A stretch of 64,000 nucleotides of DNA from Rhizobiaceae bacterium. GTDB taxonomy: Bacteria > Pseudomonadota > Alphaproteobacteria > Rhizobiales > Rhizobiaceae. Of this stretch, positions 46,498 through 57,784 are shown one piece after another; the stretch's first letter is position 1; every line of letters starts with the position of its first letter. The position numbers and the translations under genes were made by a program. The stretch spans positions 124,001 through 188,000 of the forward strand of contig JACVCH010000003.1 of NCBI GenBank assembly GCA_016742175.1. Direction: 5' to 3'. Below the pieces are notes generated by a model. The model had not been told where the DNA came from. It made no database searches and saw nothing but the letters and a program-made list of their open reading frames with translations.

Positions 46498-46512
46498 GTT
46501 CGTTCTTCGTTC
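46498..46512 (+). promoter_or_regulatory. LexA (SOS) box, uvrA-proximal
   Basis: GTTC-GTTCTTC-GTTC fits GTTC-N7-GTTC, with a third GTTC repeat inside the spacer. It is 146 bp upstream of the uvrA start codon. uvrA is a known LexA target in rhizobia and relatives. Confidence 0.75.
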
Positions 46513-46657
46513 TTTTGCCTTGAAGGCGCCGAGGAAAAGCAGCAAAAGGAATTTGGCTCGCGCGCCGGCCTCGACGGACGCGTCAGATTACCTACATGTG
46601 CGGCTTGGCCGGACGGCTCATTCCCGGCGACGCAATCAGGAAGGCAGCGTTCGGCCC

Positions 46658-49582
46658 ATGGCGGACCACAAATTCATTTCCGTGCGCGGCGCGCGCGAAC
46701 ACAATCTCAAGAATGTCGACCTCGACCTTCCCCGCGACTCGCTGATCGTGATGACCGGCCTGTCCGGCTCGGGCAAGTCCTCGCTCGCCTTCGACACGAT
46801 CTATGCCGAAGGCCAGCGCCGCTATGTCGAGAGCCTGTCGGCCTATGCCCGCCAGTTCCTCGAAATGATGCAGAAGCCGGATGTCGACCAGATCGACGGC
46901 CTGTCGCCCGCCATCTCGATCGAGCAGAAGACGACGTCGAAGAACCCGCGCTCCACGGTCGGCACCGTCACCGAGATCTACGACTACATGCGCCTGCTCT
47001 TTGCGCGCGTCGGCATTCCCTATTCGCCCGCGACCGGCCTGCCGATCGAGAGCCAGACGGTCAGCCAGATGGTCGACCGCGTGCTCGAGGTCGAGGAAGG
47101 CGCGCGTCTTTATATCCTGGCGCCGATCGTCCGCGGCCGGAAGGGCGAGTACAAGAAGGAACTCGCCGAGTTGATGAAGAAGGGCTTCCAGCGCGTGAAG
47201 GTCGACGGCACCTTCTACGAGATCGCGGACGTCCCGGCCCTCGACAAGAAGTACAAGCACGACATCGACGTCGTGGTCGACCGCATCGTCGTGCGCGGGG
47301 ACCTTGCGACGCGGCTCGCGGATTCGATGGAGACCGCGCTCCGCCTCGCCGAAGGCCTTGTAATCGCCGAATTCGCCGACAAGCCGCTCGGCGAGGAGAT
47401 GACGGGTGCGGACGCGGTCAACAAGTCGAAGAACGAGACGCATGAGCGCATCCTGTTCTCCGAAAAGTTCGCCTGCCCGGTTTCCGGTTTCACCATTTCC
47501 GAGATCGAGCCGCGGCTCTTCTCCTTCAACAATCCGTTCGGCGCCTGCCCGACCTGCGACGGTCTGGGCAGCCAGAAGGCGATCGATCCCTCGCTGATCG
47601 TGCCGGAAGAGCACGTCTCCTTGCGCGAAGGCGCCGTCGCCCCCTGGGCGAAGTCCTCTTCGCCGTATTACGTGCAGACGCTCGAAGGCCTCGGCCGTGC
47701 CTACGGCTTCAAGATCGGCGACCGCTGGCGCGACATCGGCGACGAGGGCCGCAACGCGATCCTTCACGGCACCGGCACGCGCAAGATCGAGTTCTCCTAT
47801 GATGACGGCATGCGCAGCTACAAGACCTCGAAGACCTTCGAGGGCGTGATCCCGAACCTGCAGCGCCGCTGGAAGGAGACCGAATCCGCCTGGATGCGCG
47901 AGGAGATCGAGCGCTTCATGTCGGCCACCCCCTGCCCGGCCTGCAACGGCTACCGCCTCAAGCCCGAGGCGCTGGCGGTCAAGATCGCCGGGCACCACAT
48001 CGGCCAGGTCACCGAAATGTCGATCCGCAAGGCGGTCGGCTGGTTCGAAGAATTGCCGAAGGCGCTCAACGACAAGCACAACGAGATCGCCGTCCGCATC
48101 CTGAAGGAAATCCGCGAGCGCCTGCGCTTCCTCAACGATGTCGGCCTCGACTATCTCACCATGTCGCGCAATTCGGGAACGCTGTCGGGCGGCGAGAGCC
48201 AGCGCATCCGCCTCGCCTCGCAGATCGGCTCTGGCCTGACCGGCGTTCTCTATGTGCTCGACGAGCCGTCCATCGGCCTCCACCAGCGCGACAATGCGCG
48301 CCTCCTCGACACGCTCAAGCACCTGCGCGACCTCGGCAACACGGTTATCGTCGTCGAGCACGACGAGGACGCGATCCTCCAGGCCGACCACGTCGTCGAC
48401 ATCGGCCCGGCCGCCGGCATCCATGGCGGCAAGATCATCGCCGAGGGCAAGCCGGCCGAGATCATGGCCAACCCGAATTCGCTGACCGGGCAATATCTGT
48501 CGGGCTCGATGGGCATCGCGCTGCCGGCCGAGCGGCGCAAGTCGAAGAAGGGCAAGCGCATCAAGGTCGTCGGCGCGCGCGGCAACAACCTGCGCAACGT
48601 CACGGCCGAAATCCCGCTCGGCACCTTCACCGCCGTCACCGGCGTTTCGGGCGGCGGCAAGTCCACCTTCCTCATCGAGACGCTTTTCAAGGCCGCCTCA
48701 CGGCGGATCATGGGCTCAAGGGAGCATCCGGCCGAGCACGACGGCATCGAGGGCCTCGAATTCCTCGACAAGGTCATCGACATCGACCAGTCGCCGATCG
48801 GCCGCACCCCGCGCTCCAACCCCGCGACCTACACCGGCGCCTTCACCCCGATCCGCGACTGGTTCGCGGGCCTGCCCGAGGCAAAGGCGCGCGGCTACCA
48901 GCCCGGCCGCTTCTCCTTCAACGTCAAGGGCGGCCGCTGCGAGGCGTGCCAGGGCGACGGCGTCATCAAGATCGAGATGCACTTCCTGCCCGACGTCTAC
49001 GTCACCTGCGACGTCTGCCATGGCAAGCGCTACAATCGCGAGACGCTGGACGTCACCTTCAAGGGCAAGTCGATCGCCGACGTGCTCGACATGACGGTCG
49101 AGGAAGGCGTCGACTTCTTCGCCGCCGTGCCGGCCGTGCGCGACAAGATGGAGACGCTGAAGAAAGTCGGCCTCGGCTACATCCATATCGGCCAGCAGGC
49201 GACGACGCTCTCGGGCGGCGAGGCCCAGCGCATCAAGCTCGCCAAGGAACTGTCGCGCAAGGCGACCGGCAAGACGCTCTACATTCTCGACGAGCCGACC
49301 ACCGGCCTGCATTTCCACGACGTCGCGAAGCTCCTCGAAGTGCTGCACGAACTCGTCGACCAGGGCAACACCGTCGTCGTCATCGAGCACAATCTCGAAG
49401 TCATCAAGACCGCCGACTGGGTGCTCGACCTCGGCCCAGAAGGCGGCGACGGCGGCGGCCAGCTCGTCGCCTCCGGCACGCCCGAGGACGTCGTCGCCGA
49501 GCCGAAAAGCTACACCGGCCAGTTCCTCAAGGAACTCCTCGTACGCCGGCCCATCATCGGCAAGGCCGAGGCAGCGGAATGA
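46658..49582 (+). CDS. uvrA: Excinuclease ABC subunit A
   Basis: The 974-residue damage-recognition ATPase of nucleotide excision repair has two ABC modules. The first shows [20 protein letters not shown] with signature [13 protein letters not shown]; the second shows [15 protein letters not shown] with [15 protein letters not shown]. The C-terminal zinc module is intact (CEACQGDG and CDVCHGKRY). In the first zinc module the usual CxxC reads CPVS, so one ligand is lost, although CPTCDGLG is kept. The start is the ATG at 46658; an upstream in-frame extension is non-coding. A LexA box lies 146 bp upstream. Confidence 0.97.
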   Translation: MADHKFISVRGAREHNLKNVDLDLPRDSLIVMTGLSGSGKSSLAFDTIYAEGQRRYVESLSAYARQFLEMMQKPDVDQIDGLSPAISIEQKTTSKNPRSTVGTVTEIYDYMRLLFARVGIPYSPATGLPIESQTVSQMVDRVLEVEEGARLYILAPIVRGRKGEYKKELAELMKKGFQRVKVDGTFYEIADVPALDKKYKHDIDVVVDRIVVRGDLATRLADSMETALRLAEGLVIAEFADKPLGEEMTGADAVNKSKNETHERILFSEKFACPVSGFTISEIEPRLFSFNNPFGACPTCDGLGSQKAIDPSLIVPEEHVSLREGAVAPWAKSSSPYYVQTLEGLGRAYGFKIGDRWRDIGDEGRNAILHGTGTRKIEFSYDDGMRSYKTSKTFEGVIPNLQRRWKETESAWMREEIERFMSATPCPACNGYRLKPEALAVKIAGHHIGQVTEMSIRKAVGWFEELPKALNDKHNEIAVRILKEIRERLRFLNDVGLDYLTMSRNSGTLSGGESQRIRLASQIGSGLTGVLYVLDEPSIGLHQRDNARLLDTLKHLRDLGNTVIVVEHDEDAILQADHVVDIGPAAGIHGGKIIAEGKPAEIMANPNSLTGQYLSGSMGIALPAERRKSKKGKRIKVVGARGNNLRNVTAEIPLGTFTAVTGVSGGGKSTFLIETLFKAASRRIMGSREHPAEHDGIEGLEFLDKVIDIDQSPIGRTPRSNPATYTGAFTPIRDWFAGLPEAKARGYQPGRFSFNVKGGRCEACQGDGVIKIEMHFLPDVYVTCDVCHGKRYNRETLDVTFKGKSIADVLDMTVEEGVDFFAAVPAVRDKMETLKKVGLGYIHIGQQATTLSGGEAQRIKLAKELSRKATGKTLYILDEPTTGLHFHDVAKLLEVLHELVDQGNTVVVIEHNLEVIKTADWVLDLGPEGGDGGGQLVASGTPEDVVAEPKSYTGQFLKELLVRRPIIGKAEAAE

Positions 49583-50379
49583 CCAAGTCAGGAAAAATCC
49601 GCGCGGGCATCGGTGGCTGGACGTTCGAGCCGTGGGAAGGCACCTTCTATCCCGACAAGCTCGCTAAGAAGAAGCAGCTCGAATTCGCCAGCCGGCAGAT
49701 CCCGACGATCGAGATCAACGGCACCTACTATCGCGGCCAGACGCCCGAGACCTTCGCCAAATGGGCGGCGGACGTGCCGGAGGGGTTCGTCTTCTCGGTC
49801 AAGGGCAATCGCTTCGTCACCAATCGCAAGGTGCTGTCGGAAGCCGGTGAATCGATGCAGAAATTCTTCGACACCGGCGTTGCCGAGATGGGCGACAAGC
49901 TCGGCCCGATCGTCTGGCAGTTCGCGCCGACAAAGAAGTTCGAGGCCGACGATTTCGAAGGCTTCCTGAAGCTCCTGCCCGAAAGCCGCGACGGCGTTTC
50001 GTTCCGCCATGTGCTCGAAGTCCGGCACGACAGCTTCGCGGTGCCCGAATTCGTCGCGCTCGCGCGCAAGTACAAGGCGGCGATCTGCTATGCCGATCAC
50101 CACACCTATCCCGAGATCGCCGACGTGACGGCCGATTTCGTCTATGCGCGCCTGCAAAAGGGCGAGGACGACGTGCCGACCGCGTACCCACCCGCCGAAC
50201 TCGACCAGTGGGCGGAGCGCGCGCGCATCTGGGCTGCGGGCGGCGAGCCGGTCGAACTGTCGAAGGCCGACCCGAAGTCGACGCCGGAAAAGCGCGCCCG
50301 CGACGTGTTCGTCTATTTCATCCATGAAGGAAAAATTCGCGCGCCGCAGGCCGCGCAGGCCTTCATGGAGCGCGTGAAC

Positions 50380-50385
<6 letters not shown>
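49579..50385 (+). CDS. DUF72 domain-containing protein
   Basis: The 268-residue protein belongs to the DUF72 (YecE-like) family, a TIM-barrel-like fold of unknown activity. Family features include [18 protein letters not shown] at the start, [18 protein letters not shown], and [13 protein letters not shown]. Late [13 protein letters not shown] and [15 protein letters not shown] complete the match. Its ATG overlaps the uvrA stop codon by 4 bp (ATGA), so it should be co-translated with uvrA and share its SOS control, which hints at a DNA-damage or nucleic-acid role. It overlaps the convergent nnrD end by 6 bp. Confidence 0.9.
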
Positions 50386-51830
<1,445 letters not shown>

Positions 51831-51878
51831 GCGCGGGCCGATCTGGATTTTCAAAGTTCAACTACAGGGAAACTGAAA

Positions 51879-53288
51879 ATGACCACAGCAAATGACATCC
51901 TCAAGCGGATCAAGGACGAGGACGTCAAGTTCGTCGACCTGCGCTTCACCGATCCCAAGGGCAAGCTGCAGCACGTGACGATGGACATCGCGGCCGTCGA
52001 CGAGGACATGTTCGCCGATGGCGTCATGTTCGACGGATCGTCGATCGGCGGCTGGAAGGCCATCAACGAGTCCGACATGGTGCTGATGCCCGACACCGAG
52101 ACGGCCCACATGGACCCGTTCTTCGCGCAGTCGACCATGGTCATCGTCTGCGACATTCTCGATCCCGTCTCGGGCGAGGCCTATAACCGCGATCCGCGCA
52201 CGACCGCCAAGAAGGCCGAGGCCTATCTGCGTTCGGAAGGCTTCGGCGACGAGGTCTATGTCGGTCCGGAAGCCGAATTCTTCGTCTTCGACGACGTCAA
52301 GTACAAGGCCGACCCCTACAACACCGGCTTCAAGCTCGACTCCTCGGAACTGCCGTCCAACGACGATTCCGAATACGAGACCGGCAACCTCGGCCACCGT
52401 CCGCGCGTCAAGGGCGGCTATTTCCCGGTTCCCCCGATCGATTCGCTCCAGGACATGCGCTCCGAGATGCTCTCGGTCATGTCGGAAATGGGCGTCGTCG
52501 TCGAAAAGCACCACCACGAAGTGGCTGCCGCCCAGCATGAGCTCGGCATCAAGTTCGACGCGCTGACCCGCAACGCCGACAAGATGCAGATCTACAAGTA
52601 CGTCATCCACCAGGTCGCCAACGCCTACGGCAAGACGGCGACTTTCATGCCGAAGCCGATCTACGGCGACAACGGCTCGGGCATGCACGTCCACATGTCG
52701 ATCTGGAAGGGCGGCAAGCCGACCTTCGCCGGCAACGAATATGCGGGCCTGTCGGAGAACTGCCTGTTCTTCATCGGCGGCATCATCAAGCACGCCAAGG
52801 CGCTCAACGCCTTCACCAACCCGTCGACCAACTCCTACAAGCGCCTGGTCCCCGGCTTCGAAGCCCCGGTCCTGCTCGCCTATTCGGCGCGCAACCGTTC
52901 GGCCTCGTGCCGCATTCCGTTCGGCAACTCGCCGAAGGCCAAGCGCGTCGAGATCCGCTTCCCCGACCCGACCGCCAATCCGTATCTCGCCTTTTCGGCG
53001 ATGCTGATGGCCGGCCTCGACGGCATCAAGAACAAGATCCACCCGGGCCAGGCCATGGACAAGGATCTCTACGACCTGCCGCCGAAGGAGCTGAAGAAGA
53101 TCCCGACCGTCTGCGGTTCGCTGCGCGAAGCGCTGACCTCGCTCGACAAGGACCGCGGCTTCCTGAAGGCCGGCGGCGTGTTCGACGACGACCAGATCGA
53201 TTCGTACATCGAGCTGAAGATGGCCGAAGTGCTGCGTTTCGAAATGACGCCGCACCCGATCGAGTTCGACATGTACTATTCGGTCTGA
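51879..53288 (+). CDS. glnA: Glutamine synthetase type I
   Basis: The 469-residue enzyme makes glutamine from glutamate, ammonia and ATP, the main nitrogen entry under limitation. Landmarks are [21 protein letters not shown] with metal-binding Glu residues, [16 protein letters not shown] and NRSASCRIP. The adenylylation site is Tyr398 in [12 protein letters not shown], so activity should be tuned by GlnE. It is 48 bp after glnB and followed by a strong terminator at 53311-53338. Confidence 0.97.
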   Translation: MTTANDILKRIKDEDVKFVDLRFTDPKGKLQHVTMDIAAVDEDMFADGVMFDGSSIGGWKAINESDMVLMPDTETAHMDPFFAQSTMVIVCDILDPVSGEAYNRDPRTTAKKAEAYLRSEGFGDEVYVGPEAEFFVFDDVKYKADPYNTGFKLDSSELPSNDDSEYETGNLGHRPRVKGGYFPVPPIDSLQDMRSEMLSVMSEMGVVVEKHHHEVAAAQHELGIKFDALTRNADKMQIYKYVIHQVANAYGKTATFMPKPIYGDNGSGMHVHMSIWKGGKPTFAGNEYAGLSENCLFFIGGIIKHAKALNAFTNPSTNSYKRLVPGFEAPVLLAYSARNRSASCRIPFGNSPKAKRVEIRFPDPTANPYLAFSAMLMAGLDGIKNKIHPGQAMDKDLYDLPPKELKKIPTVCGSLREALTSLDKDRGFLKAGGVFDDDQIDSYIELKMAEVLRFEMTPHPIEFDMYYSV

Positions 53289-53310
53289 TCGGATCGCGTC
53301 TGAAATGCGA

Positions 53311-53338
53311 AAGGGCGGCTCTCGGGCCGCCCTTTTTC
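53311..53338 (+). terminator. Rho-independent terminator of glnBA
   Basis: A 9-bp stem (53311-53319 with 53326-53334) with a 6-nt loop runs into T residues. It separates glnA from the convergent lpxB. Confidence 0.85.
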
Positions 53339-53355
53339 GTTGCCGCAAGTAAAAG

Positions 53356-54528
53356 CTACTGCCAGTGCCGGTGCTGCGCCTCGATCGTCGCCAGCACCGC
53401 CTCGGCGCCGATCTCGCCGGCCGGCCGCTCGGTGTGGAGCCGCTGTGCCACGATGTCGAAGCCGTGCATCTGCGTCGCGCGCGCCGGCGTCGCCGCCCAA
53501 ATCTGCTCGATCGCACGCGCCAGATTTCCGGGCCGCACATATTCGTTGTAATACTCGGGGACGACCGGCCAGTCGGCGATGAGGTTCGGCAGCGAGGCCG
53601 ACCAAGTCTTTACGAGACTCATCAGCGCGCGCCAGATCGCATCGGTCTTGTAGCAGGCGACGAGCGGCACCCGCGCCAGCGCGAGTTCCAGCGAGACGGT
53701 GCCGGAAGCGGCCAGCGCCGCATCCGCCCGCGCAAAGGCCTCGTACTTGCCCTCGGCGTCCTCGATGATGCGCGTCGGCACCGGCCAGTCGGCAATCGCA
53801 TCGTGGACCAAGGCCGCCACTTTCGGCACGGTCGGAATGTCCACCTCGAAGCGGTTGCCGCGCGCGACGAGCTCTTTCACCGTCTCGCCGAACGGCCCGA
53901 TCAAGCTCGTCACTTCCGCCCGGCGCGAGCCGGGGAGAACCAGCAGCGACTTCGTCCCCCAGGCCGGATCGCCCCTGTTCATCTGCGCGGCCGCGGCATG
54001 GCGCAGCCCTGCGTCCTGCGTCAGCCTATGGCCGACGAAGGTTCCCGATGGCCCGCCCAGTCGCTCGAGTTCGCCCGGCTCGAACGGCAGCAGGCAGAGG
54101 ATATGGTCGATATAGGGCTTCATCTCCACCGCCCTGCCCGGCCGCCACGCCCAGACGCTCGGACACACATAGTGGACGGTCGGAAGCGTCGGCAAAAGCG
54201 CGCGCACCTTGCGCGCGACGCGCAGCGCGAATTCCGGGCTGTCGATGGTGATGAGACAATCCGGCCGCTCCGCCGCAATCGCCTTGGCGGTCTGGTTCAG
54301 CCGGCCGATCAGCCGCGGCAGATCCTTGACGACGGCGGTCACGCCCATCAGCGCGATCTGCGATCCGTCGAAGAGCGAGTTCAGCCCGCGCGCTTCCAGG
54401 TGCCGCCCGCCGACGCCGACCAATTCGATGGGACGCCCGGTCAGGCGCGCGATCGCGTCGACGAGGTCGGCCCCGAGCAGGTCGCCCGATTCCTCGCCGG
54501 CCACGATGGCGATCTTCAATGCCTGCAT
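53356..54528 (-). CDS. lpxB: Lipid-A-disaccharide synthase
   Basis: The 390-residue glycosyltransferase joins lipid X and UDP-2,3-diacylglucosamine to the lipid A disaccharide at the inner membrane. It starts KIAIVAGEESGDLLGADLV, a family signature, and contains LPFEPGELERLGG, LLVLPGSRRAEV and the donor-binding ALAASGTVSLELALARVP. The ATG at 54528 overlaps the lpxI stop (TGATG). It is the last gene of the lpxD-fabZ-lpxA-lpxI-lpxB set. Confidence 0.96.
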   Translation of the reverse strand: MQALKIAIVAGEESGDLLGADLVDAIARLTGRPIELVGVGGRHLEARGLNSLFDGSQIALMGVTAVVKDLPRLIGRLNQTAKAIAAERPDCLITIDSPEFALRVARKVRALLPTLPTVHYVCPSVWAWRPGRAVEMKPYIDHILCLLPFEPGELERLGGPSGTFVGHRLTQDAGLRHAAAAQMNRGDPAWGTKSLLVLPGSRRAEVTSLIGPFGETVKELVARGNRFEVDIPTVPKVAALVHDAIADWPVPTRIIEDAEGKYEAFARADAALAASGTVSLELALARVPLVACYKTDAIWRALMSLVKTWSASLPNLIADWPVVPEYYNEYVRPGNLARAIEQIWAATPARATQMHGFDIVAQRLHTERPAGEIGAEAVLATIEAQHRHWQ

Positions 54529-55391
54529 CAATCGTCACCCTCGAGGCCATAGATGAAGAGCCCGTGCGCCTTGGCGCGCGCCACGGTCGTCGCGAAATCC
54601 AGGATGAACGCCCGCTCCGCGTCGAGCGCGATACCGTTCAATCCGGCCGCAAATGCGGCGTCGACCGTGTCCGGCCCGATCGCCGGCAGGTCGGCGCGCA
54701 GATCCTGCTCGGGCTTGGCGCATTTGACGAGCACGCCGCCGCCGCGTCCGGCGAGCCGCCCGTGCCCGCGCATCCCCGCGACACGCTCGATCAGCCCTTC
54801 GGTTCCCTCGATGCCTTCGAGCGCGACCGCCCGTCCCCCGATCGCAATCGCGGCCTGCCCGATATCGAGCGCGCCGATCGCGCGCGCCGCTTGCGCCGCG
54901 GCCCGAACGTCGCGCATGTCCGCCGCCGACGGCTTGGGTCCGGCAATCAGCCCGCCGCCTGCGAGCAGATCGGGCGCCAGTTCATGCGCGCCGACGACCG
55001 CGATGCCGTGCGCTTCCAGATGCCCGATGATGGTGCGCAAGAGGACGTCGTCGCCGGAAGCGAGCGCTCGGGCGAGTCGCGGCAGCATCGAGACAAGCGA
55101 CCACGACCAGCGTATGGACTTCAACGCCGGTCGACGCGCGACGCCGCCGGCCATGACGACCCGTTCGACCCCGGCGAACTTCAGCATGGGCACCAGCCGG
55201 CCGAAATCCTCGACCCGCAGCCAGCCATGGTCATGGCTCGTGAAGAGCGGCAGCGGCTCCGCCTCGCCCTCGATCAGGACCAGAAAGGGGCTCAGGCCCC
55301 GCGCGTCGAGGCTCTCGATGATTTCGATCGGCAGGCGTCCGCTGCCTGCAATCAGCCCGATCCGGCCCTCGGCCGGGTCAATCCTCGTCAT
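54528..55391 (-). CDS. lpxI: UDP-2,3-diacylglucosamine diphosphatase LpxI
   Basis: The 287-residue enzyme (DUF1009 family) hydrolyses UDP-2,3-diacylglucosamine to lipid X, replacing LpxH of enterobacteria. It begins GRIGLIAGSGRLPIEIIE and contains VVMAGGVARRPALKSIRW. VLVKCAKPEQDLRADLPAIG lies near the C-terminus, with acidic residues thought to be catalytic. Its frame overlaps lpxA by 14 bp and lpxB by 1 bp. It is the usual alphaproteobacterial form. Confidence 0.94.
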   Translation of the reverse strand: MTRIDPAEGRIGLIAGSGRLPIEIIESLDARGLSPFLVLIEGEAEPLPLFTSHDHGWLRVEDFGRLVPMLKFAGVERVVMAGGVARRPALKSIRWSWSLVSMLPRLARALASGDDVLLRTIIGHLEAHGIAVVGAHELAPDLLAGGGLIAGPKPSAADMRDVRAAAQAARAIGALDIGQAAIAIGGRAVALEGIEGTEGLIERVAGMRGHGRLAGRGGGVLVKCAKPEQDLRADLPAIGPDTVDAAFAAGLNGIALDAERAFILDFATTVARAKAHGLFIYGLEGDD

Positions 55392-56208
55392 CGGTTTCGA
55401 CGCCGCGATCGCTCAGGGCCGGCACCGTGAAGTAGCGCTTCCCGCGCGCCTGCAGGAAGGAGAGGATATCCGCGACGGCGGGCGCGTGGCCAAATTCCGC
55501 GGCGACGAGCGGGATCGCTTCGGCGAGCGTCCGCCCCGGCGCGAACAGCATCTTGTAGGCCGCGCGCATTTCCATCAGCTCGGCGCGCGAATGGCCGGAC
55601 CGCTTGATGCCGATGACGTTCAACCCGCGCAGCTTCGCCCTGTCGCCGACCGCCATGCCGTATGGGATGACGTCGCCGACGACGGCGGCATAGCCGCCAA
55701 TGAAGGCATGGTGGCCGACCCGCACGAACTGATGGACGGCGGCCAGCCCACCGATCGTGACGAAATTGCCGATCTCGCTGTGCCCGCCGAGCGCGGTGGA
55801 GTTTGCCATGGTCACGTTGTCGCCGACGATGCAGTCATGCGCGACATGCGATTGCGCCATGAAATAGCCGTTCGATCCGACCGTCGTCGCCCCGCGCGAG
55901 GTGTCGGTGCCGACATTGAAGGTCACGCTTTCGCGGATTTCGCAGTTCGAACCGACCGTGAGCGTCGTGCGCCCGCCCTTGTGGCGCACGCTCTGCGGCG
56001 GCCCGCCGAGGACGGCATTCGGCCAGATTCGGCACTCCGCGCCGATCGTCGTCGCGCCGAGCACCGTCACATGCCCCACCATCCGCACCCGATCGCCGAT
56101 CTCGGCGTCCGGCCCGACATGGCAGAACGGGCCGACATGAACGCCGACGCCGAGCTTCGCGCCCGGCTCGACGACGGCTGAGGGATGGATGAAGGTCTCG
56201 TCGGCCAT
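55378..56208 (-). CDS. lpxA: Acyl-[ACP]:UDP-N-acetylglucosamine O-acyltransferase
   Basis: The 276-residue left-handed beta-helix enzyme adds a 3-hydroxyacyl chain to UDP-GlcNAc, the first step of lipid A synthesis. Hexapeptide repeats run through about residues 5-190; the catalytic His lies in MAQSHVAHDCIVG. The helical C-terminal domain (ELMEMRAAYKMLF) is normal. Four bp separate it from fabZ, and it overlaps lpxI by 14 bp. Confidence 0.96.
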   Translation of the reverse strand: MADETFIHPSAVVEPGAKLGVGVHVGPFCHVGPDAEIGDRVRMVGHVTVLGATTIGAECRIWPNAVLGGPPQSVRHKGGRTTLTVGSNCEIRESVTFNVGTDTSRGATTVGSNGYFMAQSHVAHDCIVGDNVTMANSTALGGHSEIGNFVTIGGLAAVHQFVRVGHHAFIGGYAAVVGDVIPYGMAVGDRAKLRGLNVIGIKRSGHSRAELMEMRAAYKMLFAPGRTLAEAIPLVAAEFGHAPAVADILSFLQARGKRYFTVPALSDRGVETDDED

Positions 56209-56212
56209 GCCG

Positions 56213-56680
56213 TCAGCCCTGCTTGGCCGACATCATGGCGGAAATCTCGGCCTCGGCGACCTTCGCGCCGTCGACGATGCCCTCGCAGCCGAAGCGCCAG
56301 ATATTGCCGCGCTGCTTCAACTTCTTCACGTGCATTTCGAGCCGGTCGCCCGGCACCACCGGCTTGCGGAACTTCGCCCCGTCGATAGTCATGAAATAGA
56401 CCAGCGACGGCGTGGTGGCGGCGGTCTTGTTGATGCAGATCGCCCCGGCGGTCTGCGCCATCGCCTCGATGATCAGGACGCCCGGCATCACCGGGAACTC
56501 CGGGAAATGGCCGGTGAAATGCGGCTCGTTCATCGTCACGTTCTTGATGCCGATCGCCGATTCGTCGCCATTGATCTCGATGATCTTGTCGACCAGCAGG
56601 AAGGGATAGCGATGCGGCAGCAGCTTCAGCAATTCCTGGATGGTCAAAGTGTCGAGCGTGGTCGAATTCGCGTCAGTCAT
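56213..56680 (-). CDS. fabZ: 3-hydroxyacyl-[ACP] dehydratase FabZ
   Basis: The 155-residue hot-dog-fold enzyme dehydrates 3-hydroxyacyl-ACP in fatty acid elongation and competes with LpxA for the same substrate. Motifs are [14 protein letters not shown], then [20 protein letters not shown] with the catalytic His, and EAMAQTAG with the catalytic Glu. It overlaps lpxD by 8 bp and precedes lpxA by 4 bp, so fatty-acid and lipid A synthesis are coupled in expression. Confidence 0.96.
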   Translation of the reverse strand: MTDANSTTLDTLTIQELLKLLPHRYPFLLVDKIIEINGDESAIGIKNVTMNEPHFTGHFPEFPVMPGVLIIEAMAQTAGAICINKTAATTPSLVYFMTIDGAKFRKPVVPGDRLEMHVKKLKQRGNIWRFGCEGIVDGAKVAEAEISAMMSAKQG

Positions 56681-57734
56681 CGCCGCCTTCCTTGGTCTTT
56701 CGCGAGCCGGATACGAGCTTGCGGATGTAGGTGACTTCGCGGAAGAAGTCCTTCATCGGCTGGGCCGGCATACCGCCCCACCTGCCGCCGTCCGGAATGT
56801 CGTGCATCACGCCGCTGGCCGCCGCCACCGCAGCGCCCGTGCCGATGGTGACGTGGTCGGCAAGCCCGACGCGCCCACCCAGCATCACATAGTCGCCGAG
56901 CGTCACCGAGCCCGAAAGGCCGCAATGGCCGGCAATCACGCAGCCGCGCCCCAGCCGTACATTGTGCGCGATCTGGACGAGGTTATCGATCTTGGTGCCC
57001 TCGCCGATCACCGTGTCGGACATCGCGCCGCGGTCGACCGTCGTGTTGGCGCCGATCTCGACATCGTCCTGGATGATGACGCGGCCGATCTGCGGCATCT
57101 TCTCCGGCCCGCGCGGCCCGGTCACGAAGCCGAAGCCATCCTGGCCGATCTGCGCCCCGCCATAGATAAGCACCCGGTTGCCGAGAAGCGCGAACTGCAC
57201 CGAGGCGTTCGGCCCGATGAAGCAGTCGCGTCCGACGCGGCAATTGCGCCCGACGACAGCATTGGGCGCGACCACCGTGCCGGAGCCGATCTGCGCACCG
57301 GCGCCGATCACAGCGCCGGGCTCGATCACCGCGCCGTCCTCGACATGCGCCGTCGGATCGACGAAGGCGCGATCCGAAATGCCGGTCTCCGACGTCAGCG
57401 GGATGGGCTTGGCAGCGGCGGGAAAGAGGAGCCGTCCGACGGTCGCGAAGGCATATTGCGGCTTGCGCGACACGAGAACGGCGACACCGGACGGAACCTG
57501 GTCGGCGACGTCGGCGGTGCACAGCACGGCCGTCGCGCGCAGTCCGGTCAGGTGATGCGCATTGCGCTTGCCGTCGACGAAGACGAGCGCGCCCTCGCCC
57601 GCCTCGGAGACGGGCGCGATGCGGCTGACCGGCGTTTCGGCATAAGCGGCATTGGCGAGATCCGCGCCCGTGAGCGCGGCGATCTCGCCAACCGAAAAGG
57701 TTCTTGCCGGCTCAAAGAAGAGCGGATCTGTCAT
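56673..57734 (-). CDS. lpxD: UDP-3-O-(3-hydroxyacyl)glucosamine N-acyltransferase
   Basis: The 353-residue enzyme adds the N-linked hydroxyacyl chain, the third lipid A step. An N-terminal uridine-binding domain (about residues 1-100) precedes a long left-handed beta-helix of hexapeptide repeats. The catalytic His is in [15 protein letters not shown] basic C-terminal extension ends the protein. It follows bamA by 50 bp and overlaps fabZ by 8 bp, in the widely conserved bamA-lpxD-fabZ-lpxA order. Confidence 0.96.
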   Translation of the reverse strand: MTDPLFFEPARTFSVGEIAALTGADLANAAYAETPVSRIAPVSEAGEGALVFVDGKRNAHHLTGLRATAVLCTADVADQVPSGVAVLVSRKPQYAFATVGRLLFPAAAKPIPLTSETGISDRAFVDPTAHVEDGAVIEPGAVIGAGAQIGSGTVVAPNAVVGRNCRVGRDCFIGPNASVQFALLGNRVLIYGGAQIGQDGFGFVTGPRGPEKMPQIGRVIIQDDVEIGANTTVDRGAMSDTVIGEGTKIDNLVQIAHNVRLGRGCVIAGHCGLSGSVTLGDYVMLGGRVGLADHVTIGTGAAVAAASGVMHDIPDGGRWGGMPAQPMKDFFREVTYIRKLVSGSRKTKEGGDD

Positions 57735-57784
57735 TCATGCCTGCACTTTCGGGGCGTCACCCGCCCCGAAAAGCGTCCCGACCC

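Larger units (their letters stand above)
46031..46657. other. 627-bp divergent ssb/uvrA control region
   Basis: No convincing protein gene lies here. It holds two exact LexA boxes (46124-46138 and 46498-46512), a 9-bp GC-rich hairpin (46191-46225), a GTCGCC/GGCGAC hairpin near 46228-46246 and an ATCGAT palindrome pair near 46250-46269. It is unusually long for a divergent region in this window and may contain a small RNA as well as two SOS promoters. Confidence 0.6.

Noticed and set aside
46592-48493. 633-codon open frame antisense to uvrA
   Set aside because: No recognisable fold or start signal, and uvrA motifs account for the DNA.
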